Origin: Watersipora subatra
Taxonomy: Eukaryota; Bryozoa; Gymnolaemata; Cheilostomatida; Watersiporidae
Reading direction: 5' to 3'
NCBI RefSeq assembly: GCF_963576615.1
Contig: NC_088714.1
Span: 65,825,667-65,889,666, forward strand
DNA length: 64,000 bases
Positions 46,741-58,100 of the stretch are shown piece by piece. A model generated the notes under the pieces. It was given only the letters and a program-made list of their open reading frames with translations, made no database searches and had not been told where the DNA came from. Position 1 is the stretch's first letter. Every line of letters starts with the position of its first letter. Both the position numbers and the translations under genes were made by a program.

Positions 46741-46966
<226 letters not shown>

Positions 46967-46968
<2 letters not shown>

Positions 46969-47123
46969 AACAGGACAGATAGTGCAGCTGATAAGGTATC
47001 GGGAAAGTGATCATTAGGTCCTAGGTTCAAACCCCAACAACTTCACTTTTCTAGTGATCCTTAGACAAGACCTTTGCTTGTATGTTGTCTACAATTTTTA
47101 TGATGAGTGCAATAACCTAAGCC
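46967..47123 (+). mobile_element. tRNA-like leader at the retrotransposon 5' end
   Basis: gatagtgcagctgataagg resembles a tRNA A box and aggttcaaacccc (about 47023-47035) a B box at a normal distance. It lies between the TA repeat and the first coding frame. It may be an independent SINE or a Pol III-like leader of the element. Confidence 0.5.
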
Positions 47124-50100
47124 ATGCCGGCTCGGACATCGCCCGGTCAAACAAGGTCCGCGCTGCCTGTAGCTGAACCAGGACAAGACAGTGAAAAATG
47201 GGCTACTGGTTCAAAACGGATGAAATGGACTCGAACTGATAACACGGACCTCATGGAGTGCTACTTTATGAGTGAACCTCAAAAGTGGGGCTACATGGGA
47301 AGGATGCATCAACTGTGGATAAACATGCGCCCTGAATTGTCGCGAACCGCTAAGCAACTTGTAGCTCAGAGGAGTAACCTACATGCGGCACCTCATATCA
47401 GAACTTGAGGTATATGAAATTAGGGAACAGTTCATCCAGATAACCTCGACCAATGAGGAGTGCATATCAACACACACTGTCATACATGCACAATCTTGTG
47501 TTGAATCACGGGTTGAAGAAGACATGCACTTTCACCTTGACCCAAGGGTGAAAGAGCTTGCGGAAAATATCATCAACAAGATGCCAGCTGTTAATGATTA
47601 TGGAAGCAAGGTACCACTATGAAGAGTTAGCAAGGCCATACCTAAGAAGCTGTTAGAAGACATTAACTTGGAACTGGAGTCGATCTCAACTGGATCGATC
47701 AGTGAGACTAATGCCCTAATCTACAGTACAGCAACCGTCATTTTGGAGGAGATGGGTACTAAGCCACTGCCAACAAGGCTTCAAGCCATTCCATCCTGGC
47801 AGCTGAGGCTACAAAATAAGATCAAGGACTTGCGCAAGAAAGTTAGTAGGCTCAGTGAAAGATCTAACCACAGTTTGGAGCGTCCAAAAAGGGAAGCCAC
47901 AATGGAAGCTCTAGAATCTGCCAAACAACAGCTAGTAGCACTCTCGGCACGACTGAAGCGGTACACCAAAGAGCAGGATAATAAGAGAATGAACAATCTG
48001 TTCATCAATAATCCATCTAGAGTGTATTCCCAGTTCAAAGATGGACTGCAGAGGCCAATGTCAGATCCTCTCCAATCCAGCACTTCAAAGTTCTGGATGG
48101 ACAACTGGGAGAAAGAGACTACTCATAACACCACTGCACTGGGCAGCACCTGGCCATGACATGATCAAGCCTTCTGGTTGAAGAAATTGACATCACTTGA
48201 CACTAAAATGGCTAAGCAGATGGAATGCCTAATAGAACAAGGTGACCATCTAGAATGGTTGACCAAAGGACGAACTGTTCTTCTGATAAAAGAAAACCAA
48301 AAACTATCGACCAATAACTTGCTTGCCCACCCCCTGAAAACTGCTCTCAGAAATAGTTGCAGACAAACTGGAAAAGCACATGATTCACTATATGACCAGG
48401 GCTCAGAAAGGAATTGGGCGCAACACCCGAGGAGCCAAACATCAGTTACTGGTAGATCGGACGGTCTGTCAAGACAGCAGGAGAAGGCGAACCAATCTTG
48501 CTATGGCTCGGATTGACTACAAAAAGGCCTATGACTCAATTTCCCATTGTTGGATACTTGAGTGCTTCAGTATGTACAATGTTCACCCTGCTCTTGTAGC
48601 ATTCATCAAGATGCAATGACCAAATGGAACATGGAACTGGAGGCTAATGGCAAAAAGCTGGCGAGTGTAAAAATTAAGCGAGGCATCTATCAAGGTGACT
48701 CCTCATCACCGTTGCTCTTCTGCATATGCCTAAACCGTCTAAGCAATATGCTGGAGGAAACTCAATATGGGTACCAGTTTAAGAGTGGCACCAAAATAAA
48801 CCACCTCTTCTACATGGATGACATCAAGCTGTACGCTAACAAAGAAAGGGACATTGATTCGCTAATACACCTCACTCAGGTATACAGCAAAGACATCAGA
48901 ATGACCTTCGGTATTGAGAAATGTCGAAGGCTAATTCTTAAGAAAGACCATTCTATGCTCACAGATGGCCTAAGAATGCCAAATGGTACCATCAAAGATA
49001 TAGAAAAAGGGTACAAGTGCTTGGGGATTATGCAAAGCAACATCAACCACGAAGCTGAGGTACGTGACAAAGCCATTACCGAATACAAGAAACGCCTTCG
49101 GCAGGTCCTACGGAGCCAGCTCAATGCCAAGAACCAAGTCATGGCAATAAATACCTACGCACTGCCAGTAATAAGATATCCAGCAGGCATAATAAAGTGG
49201 ACTGAGGAAGCCATCAAGGAAACAGATATTGCAACTCGAAAACTGCTGACCATGCATGGAGCACTTCACCCAAAATCTTATACTACTAGATTGTATCTCA
49301 ATAGGAAAGATGGCGCTAGGGGACTCAAAAGTGTACAGCAGACAGTGAAAAAAGAAGAGCAAAGCATCAAAACCTATGCAGCCTCCATGGCCACTTCAGA
49401 TAAGTTGCTAGCTGAATTTCAATCGGCTGCTCTTACAATGGAGCTTCGCTCTGATGATGAGGAAATTGACTGGGAAACGAAACCTCTTCATGGTGCTTAC
49501 CACTGACAAATATCTAATGTTGGCGATCTTCACCAGACATATATGTGGCTGAACAAAGGAAACCTAACGGCCAAAACAGAGTCGCTAATCATGGCAGCCC
49601 AGGAGCAAGTGCTTCCAACAAGGCAACTCCAAACAAAAATCTATCACACTAGAGACGATCCTAGATGCAGACTGTGCAAAGATGCACCTGAGACCATCCA
49701 ACACATCATCAGTGGTTGCAAGCAGCTAGCAGGAAACGCATACACTGAGCGGCATAATCATGTTGCAGGTGTTGTGTATAAAAGTCTATGTGATGAGTAT
49801 AGCCTTAATAGACCACAACACTGGTGGGAAGCTCCTAGTAAGGTCAATGAAAATGACCGCGCTAAGATCCTCTGGAACTTCTACATCCGGACTGACAAGC
49901 ATGTCTTAGCAAACCAACCAGATATAGTGGTGGTAGACAAGGAGAACAAGAGGGCTTCTATAATAGATATAGCATTACCTAATGACAACAATATAGCTAA
50001 CAAAGAAAAAGAAAAGGTAGAGAAATATCTCCCTCTTGGAGAAGAGATTGAAAAATGCTGGGATGTAAGAACAACTGTAATTCCAGTAGTCATTGGGGCA

Positions 50101-50241
50101 CTGGGCGCAATAACACCGGCGCACAAAATGTGGCTTGCCCAAATACCAACAGCAGTCAACTCAGGTGAGTTGCAGAAAAGTGTGCTATTGGGAACGGCTA
50201 AGATCTTGAGGCGAGTGCTTAAACTCCCAGGTCTCTGGTAA
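47124..50241 (+). pseudogene. R2/R4-type non-LTR retrotransposon polyprotein, broken
   Basis: One ancestral reading path of about 1000 codons. N-terminal region: MKWTRTDNTDLMECY...SEPQKWGYMGRMHQLW. Reverse transcriptase: motif A RIDYKKAYDS (about 48510), GIYQGDSSSPLLF (about 48685) and catalytic YMDD (about 48813). C-terminal zinc motif CRLC...HIISGC (49669-49720, C-x2-C-x8-H-x4-C), then a PD-(D/E)XK endonuclease-like QPDIVVVD...IIDIAL (about 49917-49977). This order is that of site-specific R2/R4/NeSL-like elements; I do not assign the clade. Lesions: frameshifts near 47390, 48125, 48320 and 48612; in-frame TGA at 47620-47622 and 49504-49506. It cannot make its protein. Confidence 0.88.
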
Positions 50242-50302
50242 GAGATCCGAGTTAGAGCAGAAATTACCACCCATACGGGTTAACCGGGGTGAGGAAACAA
50301 TT

Positions 50303-50390
50303 TTTTATATATATATTTATATATATGCATGTATATATATTTATATATATACATGTATATATATATTTATATATATGCATAAACTACTAA
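50303..50390. repeat. TA-rich microsatellite, 3' flank of the retrotransposon
   Basis: Units of tatatatatttatatatatg/catg follow directly after the gggtgaggaaacaattttt tail of the element. Confidence 0.93.
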
Positions 50391-51594
50391 CTAATTATTA
50401 ATTTAATTGCAATTACTGCCATCGCCTCAACCCCAATAACAGCACAATGGCTGGCGGCAATATTCATGTGGATACTTGCGTAATATGCCCAATGACTGAT
50501 GCTTGTAAGCAGTATTGTTTTTAATATTTCATTTTTAACTCTGCCTGTTAATCTGCTTACCATATATAAAATAACTTTAAATGTGTGTCGGTAGATAAAA
50601 ATGGAGCTGTGCAAGGAAAACAGTTTTTTGTACTTACAATTCCAACTCTGAGCGGTACTTTTCTAACCTTTGTATTTTTGCAATTAAATTGTATTGCGAT
50701 ATATACTCTAAACCTTTTGAGATAACACTTCAATTGCAAATGCTGCTGCACTCGTGCTTGACTGATAAGCAATTTGTGTGCTTGTCAGACCAATGATATA
50801 CAGCCTCCCTGAGGGGGCTGTATATCATTGGTGAGGCGGACAAATTAAGGAAAGGCATCCACATACAGTATTCAAATGACTACTGCTGCAAGCCACTATG
50901 TTGTTATATCTGTTGACTGTTGAGCAGCACCATCTGAGGTTTTTACGCAATAACCAAAACATATAATTTCTCTAAAAACACTCATCAGAAACTGGTTACA
51001 AATACGAAACCTATTAGAATTTGAGTTACCTATATGCAAATTTAGGCAAGACTTGTGCTTAGACTTGCGCTTTAAGAAGGTTATATTATTTTAACATATA
51101 AAATTATTGGCATCATCTCATAAGGAAATTTTTCTTCTAAACAGTGTATAATACAACAATCAATTTTAGAGCTACTGCAATTAGGAGTTATTATTGTTTG
51201 TTAATGGTATGGGTATGGTCTCTCGTTATAGATTATATAAAATAGTGGGCGTGACTTGTTTTTTTGGAAACTAGTATCCTCTATATAGCTTCCATTGGTC
51301 GCCAAACTCTCTCACACATGGCACTGGCTTACTGCAGCTTCAGCAATAAATGGCCATAAATGACAATAATATTAGCTTACATGTTAGTTAGTAGTAGCCA
51401 GTAATATTTTATTTTATCAATAACAAAATAATAAAAAAGCCTCTAATTGCAAGCCTATCATCAAATAAACTCAGCTTACATGTTGCTGTTGAATTACATG
51501 TTGCTTACATGTTGAATTATCCCTTCGCCAGTGTTGGAAAAACATGTATATTTCATTTTCAACATATATGCAAACAGAGCTTACACACACTCAG
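50391..51594. other. Spacer with a perfect hairpin
   Basis: No gene seen. The only structured part is the inverted repeat at 50789-50832. Confidence 0.5.
50789..50832. other. Near-perfect hairpin
   Basis: Arms accaatgatatacagcc and ggctgtatatcattggt flank tccctgagg(g). Probably a minimal foldback element; no microRNA claim is made. Confidence 0.7.
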
Positions 51595-51777
51595 ACCTGC
51601 CAACCCAAGAGTGGGGCAATGCGGGTGATTTGGTTTTAGGGCAATTGATGTATCAATGATAGTATATATAAAATTGTAGAAATTAGGGCAAAAATCTCAC
51701 GCATTTCTCACGCATTTTCATTTTTTCTTTGGGGTGATTGCGTGAGTCTCACGCCTAATGCGTAAGAGTTGGCAGGT
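51595..51777. mobile_element. Small MITE with acctgccaac ends
   Basis: acctgccaac at 51595 and gttggcaggt ending 51777 are inverted, with further pairing of ctcacgca-type blocks inside. 183 bp, non-coding. Confidence 0.65.
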
Positions 51778-52094
51778 ATGTACATGTATGTTAGGTTTTC
51801 ATCACGTGACAAGTTCTACCTTATTCGTATTTTATCTCAAAATCATCTCTAAATATTGTTATCAACACATAAAAACGTTGCTTAGACACAATAAAATGTT
51901 TTATTATTTGGTCCCGTTGAGCTTTCACTTTTAACAAACGTCTTTAGAATAAAATTAAGTACCAAGGTAAATTCAATCTACCGGAAATTGTAAATTCGCC
52001 ATTTTCTTGCGCGAACGAGGTATAGAAACAGACAGCAAAGCAGACAGTATCAGACGTTTTTGTTTTGATTTTCGTTTTATATTTTCCAATAACA

Positions 52095-52146
52095 ATGTCT
52101 TGGCGTCCCAAACGTGCCAGAAAGACCAAAACATTTACTGACTTTG
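52095..52146 (+). CDS. Gene 3 exon 1
   Basis: ATG in aacaATGt context, 17 basic codons, donor TTTG|GTAGGT, phase 1. Preceding 52000-52090 is relatively CG-bearing and may hold the promoter. Confidence 0.5.
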
Positions 52147-55100
52147 GTAGGTGTATTGTTTTTAAATCGAATGACAAATAGACTGAAAATAAACGTAATG
52201 CGATGATATGCGATACTGGTAAATAAGCGGTAAAAATTAAAAACCGTTAAGACATATACTGTTGCATTGCAAAATTTCATTCATATTTAATGGGTTTAAT
52301 TAATGTTGGATGGTTTCGAGTATGTATGAGTGCACATACTTCGTCAAATGACTAGTCAGCGACCAAAACAGTTATTTAGTTGTGTTCAAATGGGCGTGCG
52401 TCGTTTGGCAAGTTACAGGCTTTAGATTTTGTAAAAAATAGTCGTTGTCTATAAAAGACTGCTGCATAACATGTTTTTAACATTTTGTTTCAAATCAACT
52501 TCAAATGGAAGGTCTTCCAATAGATTAGCTACCCGAAGTGAAATTGTATTTTATTCCAGTTTTCTTCGATGGGGATTTTTAACTAAGCTTTAAAAAATTA
52601 CAGAAAACCGTTGTAACCTCAGCTATTTATTATGATACACCTATTTTCATGATACTATAAAATGTTTGCTTCTGTCAGGGCTGATAATGTTGCACTATCG
52701 AGCGTCATTCAATATTATTTGTGTTTCTGTAATGTAATGGTATGCTTTTTACGCACATGTTATCTTTGGGTATATGATATACTAGAAATTCCACTGTCAT
52801 ACAGCCCACGACCAGAGAGATGGCCAGAGATATTGGCAAAAAAATAAAGGGTACTAATGGTTGAGAAATGCAATATTAGCAATCAAATGGCTCTGCAGTG
52901 CAATAGGATAACTGCAATGGTAGCTGTAATGTACTGGGTGTTATTATATACAACAATAAGCAATAATGAATGGAAAAGATGTTTATATTTTCCCCCTGCA
53001 ACAGGAGAAATGCAATATTGGCCAATATTAGAAGTAAAATGCACTGATATTCTTAGAATAATCAATTTTATTAATATAGTAATAATAGAAAACCAATACA
53101 CAATTTTGTTTACATTTCAAAACGTCATAGGTAGCAATATCGAAAAGTTGTGGTATTTATATAGGTTTTTAGAAAATTTATTTTTAAAAAGTGTTCGGTC
53201 ATGACAAACAACAATGAAAGGAAAATATTACGTTTATATCTCTCCCTTGCAATAGGAGAAATGCAATGTTGGCCAATATTATAAGTAAAATGCACTGATA
53301 TTATTAAAATAACCAATATTGTTAATATAGTAATACAGCAATAATAGAAAACCTATGAGCGTTAATGCGTCTCGAAGATTTCTGCAAACTGCAGCAAAAT
53401 AAAAGCTGTTATAAAAGTGTTATAAAGCTGTGGGCCTAATTTACTGTAATGTATGTAATTCAACAACAATAAAGAAATATGTTTATTATAACTCTGAAAT
53501 GCATAATTAGAAGTAAAATGGCAAGCTACTGTGTACTATACACAGTTTGAAAGTTGGTTGCGTTGAACGTAGAATGGTTTTGATAGGCGATCTTTAACAG
53601 AAAGCGGGTAGGAGCATTCACTCGTATAAAAATGTAGCAAAATAAAAAATGTTCTCGTCATGAAGGGGCGTTGTAGTTTGGCCCTAGCTTGTACGTAAGT
53701 TGTAAAGAATTTCGGCTAACGTTTTAAATAATGAAACCTTCGGTGATTGGACAAAAAACATAGGCTGATAAACGGTGTACCACAATTTCGTACCTGTAAA
53801 TCGGTCTACGCCTCAAACGGTCTACGTTTATTACAAAAACCTTCGAATAAATTCGATTACAAGTAAACAGCACCATAGACTGGTAAAATGAACACGGTTT
53901 TCTTGTGAAATACGCACTACTAAATAGTTCTACAATCGGTCGCACGGCTTTATTGGCGTTTCAATTTCCGGTCTTAACTTTTATTAAACCGAGCTTTTCA
54001 AGCTTTTTGTGGCAATTTTCGTTCAAATAAATCTGTCTATTTGTGTATAATCCGATCAGATGGGTAAGTTTAAAGATAATATCGACAATTTACAAAGACT
54101 TGGTAACAGATTTAAATAGGTTTAAATGTGTTTTGTATCGTTATTATACTTTAACGACTTTACATTCCGATGCTTAAATTTCTTGATGAAATTTCTAGCC
54201 AAGGGTTCGTCTCATTGTTGATGAATAATTTTCGTAAGTTGTGTGCACATGCATTTATCATAAAAACTTCCACACATCGCTCCGCTCGTTTGCTCGTGGG
54301 ACTATTTGTCACATTGTTACGGAGAGTTTGCCTGTTAATTAATTTGTTGATTACCCAATCTAACAATGTGTTCAGTCAAACTTTTCACATTGTCAGTTCA
54401 ACTGAGCCTTTACCACTAGTAGTATTATAACTGAAACTATTACACTAGTAGAATAACTGAACCTTTTACACTAGTAACGGAACTGAACCTTTTTCATTAG
54501 TGGTGTACCGTAAAACCTTTATTTGAATGCCAGGTCGCTCTATTTTTCATCCCTCCTTTAGTGGCGGCAAAATTGAGGTGGCGTTCAAAGAAAGGCTGGT
54601 TTTGTATTTTTTAAATAGCTCATTTGAATTTTGAGAAAAAAAATTTAACCCTTTTACGGACAAAGTAAATGTTTCCTGTATTTTGCACTCCACTTAGGTG
54701 GAGAGTGCACTTATGTGCACTCTGCACGTAAAGGTTGACTTGCAACAAAATTCACATTACCGTTAATTGATATGAAAAGATTTACCATGTCTTACTCTGT
54801 TGTGTTGTAAGTGCAATATATGTGGAAAGGTATGGGGCCTTACAGTGCCTCGCGTTGCGTGTTCACAACTCGAGTTGCACAACTCGAGTTGTGAACACGC
54901 AACGCGACTTTGTAAAAGTAAGGTGCAATATATTGGTATTACGGAAGCATAACCTTAGATCTGGTTATATTAACAATGGTACATCAATAGGCACCCGTTA
55001 GCTAATAGAAATTAAGCTATGTGTGCATGTACTGTAAAACTAAAGCTAATGGCGAATTATAGTGTGCCGTGCTTGCAACTCGAGTTGTGTAAATATAACT

Positions 55101-58100
55101 CGAGTTGTACAACTCGAGTTGTACAACTCGAGTTCATCAAAACCCAAGCCGAGTTCTTTCAACAGCAACTCGAGTTCAACAACTCGGCTTGAGAACATCT
55201 CATCGTTTCATTTTCTCTAGCTATATGGAATTTTTTTGGTGCATCATTAAACGCCGTTGAAATAATTTCTATGTTCATTTTCGGTGTTCATTCAGTTTCT
55301 TGTCAGGTTCTAGAGAGATAACTCTTTTTTTATTTGAAAAAGAAGTTGCCCGGCTCCCACATAGATTGTTTTTTAGTTTGCTTTTTACATTCTACAATTG
55401 TTTTTGTCTCGTTATATTTATAGAAATAAATATGCTCAAATATCGTCAATATACATAATTTAAATGTGTATATATATTTAACTCGAGTTGTACAACTCGA
55501 GTTGCGAACACGCAACGCGAGGCACTGTAAGGCGCCATAGGAAAGATGATTACAAGCTCTTGAAAGCTCAAAAACGAACAGAAAATCGCAGCCACACGAG
55601 ACCGCCGTAGTTTGGATTCCCTTTCCAAAACGGCTCAAATGTGATGTAGTTGTGAGAGATGGTTTCTGTTTACAATTTCTTGCAACCTTATTCGTTGAAA
55701 TCTTTTCACAAATATACTTCACGCATTAAATAAAACTATGTCTATTGTTCTTATGCGTCTGTTTTATTGTCATTGTAATGCTGTCACTTTTAGCACTGAT
55801 ATCTTATAACTTACTGTAAAAAGTCGTTAAACTTTTTAACCTTAGCTCGAAGGAGTGCATATCATTGTCTGATAATCATGACAAGCCTGTTGGTCACCTG
55901 TGATAATCTAAAAGTTCTGCAAAAATTATTTGCGAAGTATTGGGTCACATGATCAGAGAATGACTTGACGATTGAATAATGCCGAAACAAAACTGTAAAG
56001 TAGCGAGCATCTATATTTGATACGGGGTCTTCGGTAAAACCCGAAGTGTTTGTCATAAACTAGTACTACGATAAGTTTTATATTGAGCTTTGTATTGGCC
56101 TTTCAATTCACGTGAGAACATCACGTGACAAGACAATAACCAAATTTCGTGGTTACGTCAGAGAAATAAAGAGATTCCAATCTACGGCCGCTTTTCGTTT
56201 TTGAGCTTTTAAGAGCTTGTAATCACATTTCCACATATTTGGCACTTACAACACAACAGAGTAAGACATGGTGAATTTTATGATACCAAATAACTGTAAT
56301 GTGAATTTTGTTGCAAGTCAACCTTTAAATGAGTCAGCAGATTTATTGCATCCAAAAGGTTTAATATCGCTCCATCGGAAAAAGAGAGCAAGATATAGGC
56401 GACATTCGCCTCGCCCGTATTAGGGCTAAATTTATCTTCCAAAAATTCTGACGAGCTATTTGAAAAATAGACCGCCAGCCTCTATTTGAACGCTGCCTCC
56501 AAATGACGGTCACTCTAGAGGAAGAGTTGAAAAATTAAGCGCCATGGCGTTCAATTAGAGGTTTTATGGTATATTAAAAAACAAGTGACATACATGAACC
56601 ATACCAAAATATTTGCATCATTTGCTTGGCCAGTTGCATTCTGATTGTAGCTTTCGATGGAACGAACACCTTTTGGCGTTTCAGTACCTTCCACAATGTT
56701 TTCTGATGGTGGCTTTTCTTCTGCACTGCTGAACTAGTCGATATTAACGTCCAAACAATTTTTTTAGCAGAGCAAAATTTGTACGCGGTGCATTTCACAC
56801 AAATAATGATAAACTTGTAACCGCATGCGTGCCGAGACCAACTTTTAGCCTGAAACTAGTCGTCAATTTACCATTTTAAATGTAAACCGTTGTTCACATA
56901 TGTCGAAGGATCAGAATTTGCATTAAACAAGGAAATACTACTAGCCTGAGACAGTTATTAATTATTTTATGGTGTTGATTTCAAAGTTTTACTGAACAGC
57001 TTTGGGAGTGGGAAGCGGACTTCTCTAGGAACAGAAACAACGAAATAGTTAATTGTTATTGATGTAACCGAGTCATTAATAGTAAGATTTTGTGGACCAT
57101 TTTCCACTGATCATTTTCTATTATGGTTTAACGAAGGTCATAAAATGTTAAAATGGCGGGCGAATGAAGGCTGCCGCTCCATTAAAGGGTGGCACTCCAG
57201 TTTTCAACCTTTCTCTTATAGTGGCGATCAAATGGAGGCGATGTTCAAATAAATGTGGCATTTAATTAGAGGTTTTATGATAACTGAACCTTTAACACTA
57301 GTAGTATAATTGAACCTTTAACACTAATAGTATAACTGAACCTTTAACACTAGTAGTATAACTGAACCTTTAACACTAGTAGTATAACTGAACCTTTAAC
57401 ACTAGTAGTATAACAGAACCTTTTGCACTAGTAGTATAACTGAACCTTTAACACTAGTAGTATAATTGAACCTTTTACACTAGTAGTATAACTGAACCTT
57501 TAACACTAGTAGTATAACTGAACCTTTAACACTAGTAGTATAACTGAACCTTTAACACGAGTAGTATAACGGAATGTTTTCCGCTAGTAACATTCAAATC
57601 TTGTTTTATTGCTACTGCTGACCAAACTAAATAATTTGTGGCTCTGAGAACATTGACTAAAATGGCTATATGTAGCTAGTTAGCAAAATTCTCTCTAGTT
57701 TTAGTAAGGATTGGTCACATCTTCTGGTATCTTTTGCAGTTAGTGTGGACTATGACCTTGACACACATACTAGTCCGTCAGAAGAGCTTAAAGCAGCAAG
57801 TCTCACCGCGGACAATGCTGAAAGCCAGCAATACAATTCTTCAAAAGTAAATCAACAATGTCTCATTCCTTTGTTCGATCAGATAAAACAGGAACCAGAT
57901 GAGACATGTGTTCTTCCTACAGATACAGTTATTACTGTTGGGTTACAGCGACAGAAAAAGATAGCTCACAGCAAGGTTTGTTTATATACAATTCCACCAA
58001 ACTTTTAAATGTTTGTTCGCTGTAATTAACCTACAGATTTCGAATAAATAATAGTGATCGTGATTAGTTACAATCATACCTCTACATATAACTGCCCCAA

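Larger units (their letters stand above)
54731..56325. mobile_element. TA-flanked long-TIR MITE, copy 2, interrupted
   Basis: The same family as 31977-32854. Ends aaggttgacttgcaac and gttgcaagtcaacctt, flanked by TA. The extra length comes from the element inserted at 54830. Confidence 0.88.
54506..56571. mobile_element. CCGTAAAACC-family MITE, copy d, carrying two nested insertions
   Basis: Left end taccgtaaaacctttatttg at 54506; right end tcaattagaggttttatggt at about 56571. The interior matches copy c at 30186 (ttttgcactcc...) up to the point where the TA-MITE starts. Confidence 0.75.
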
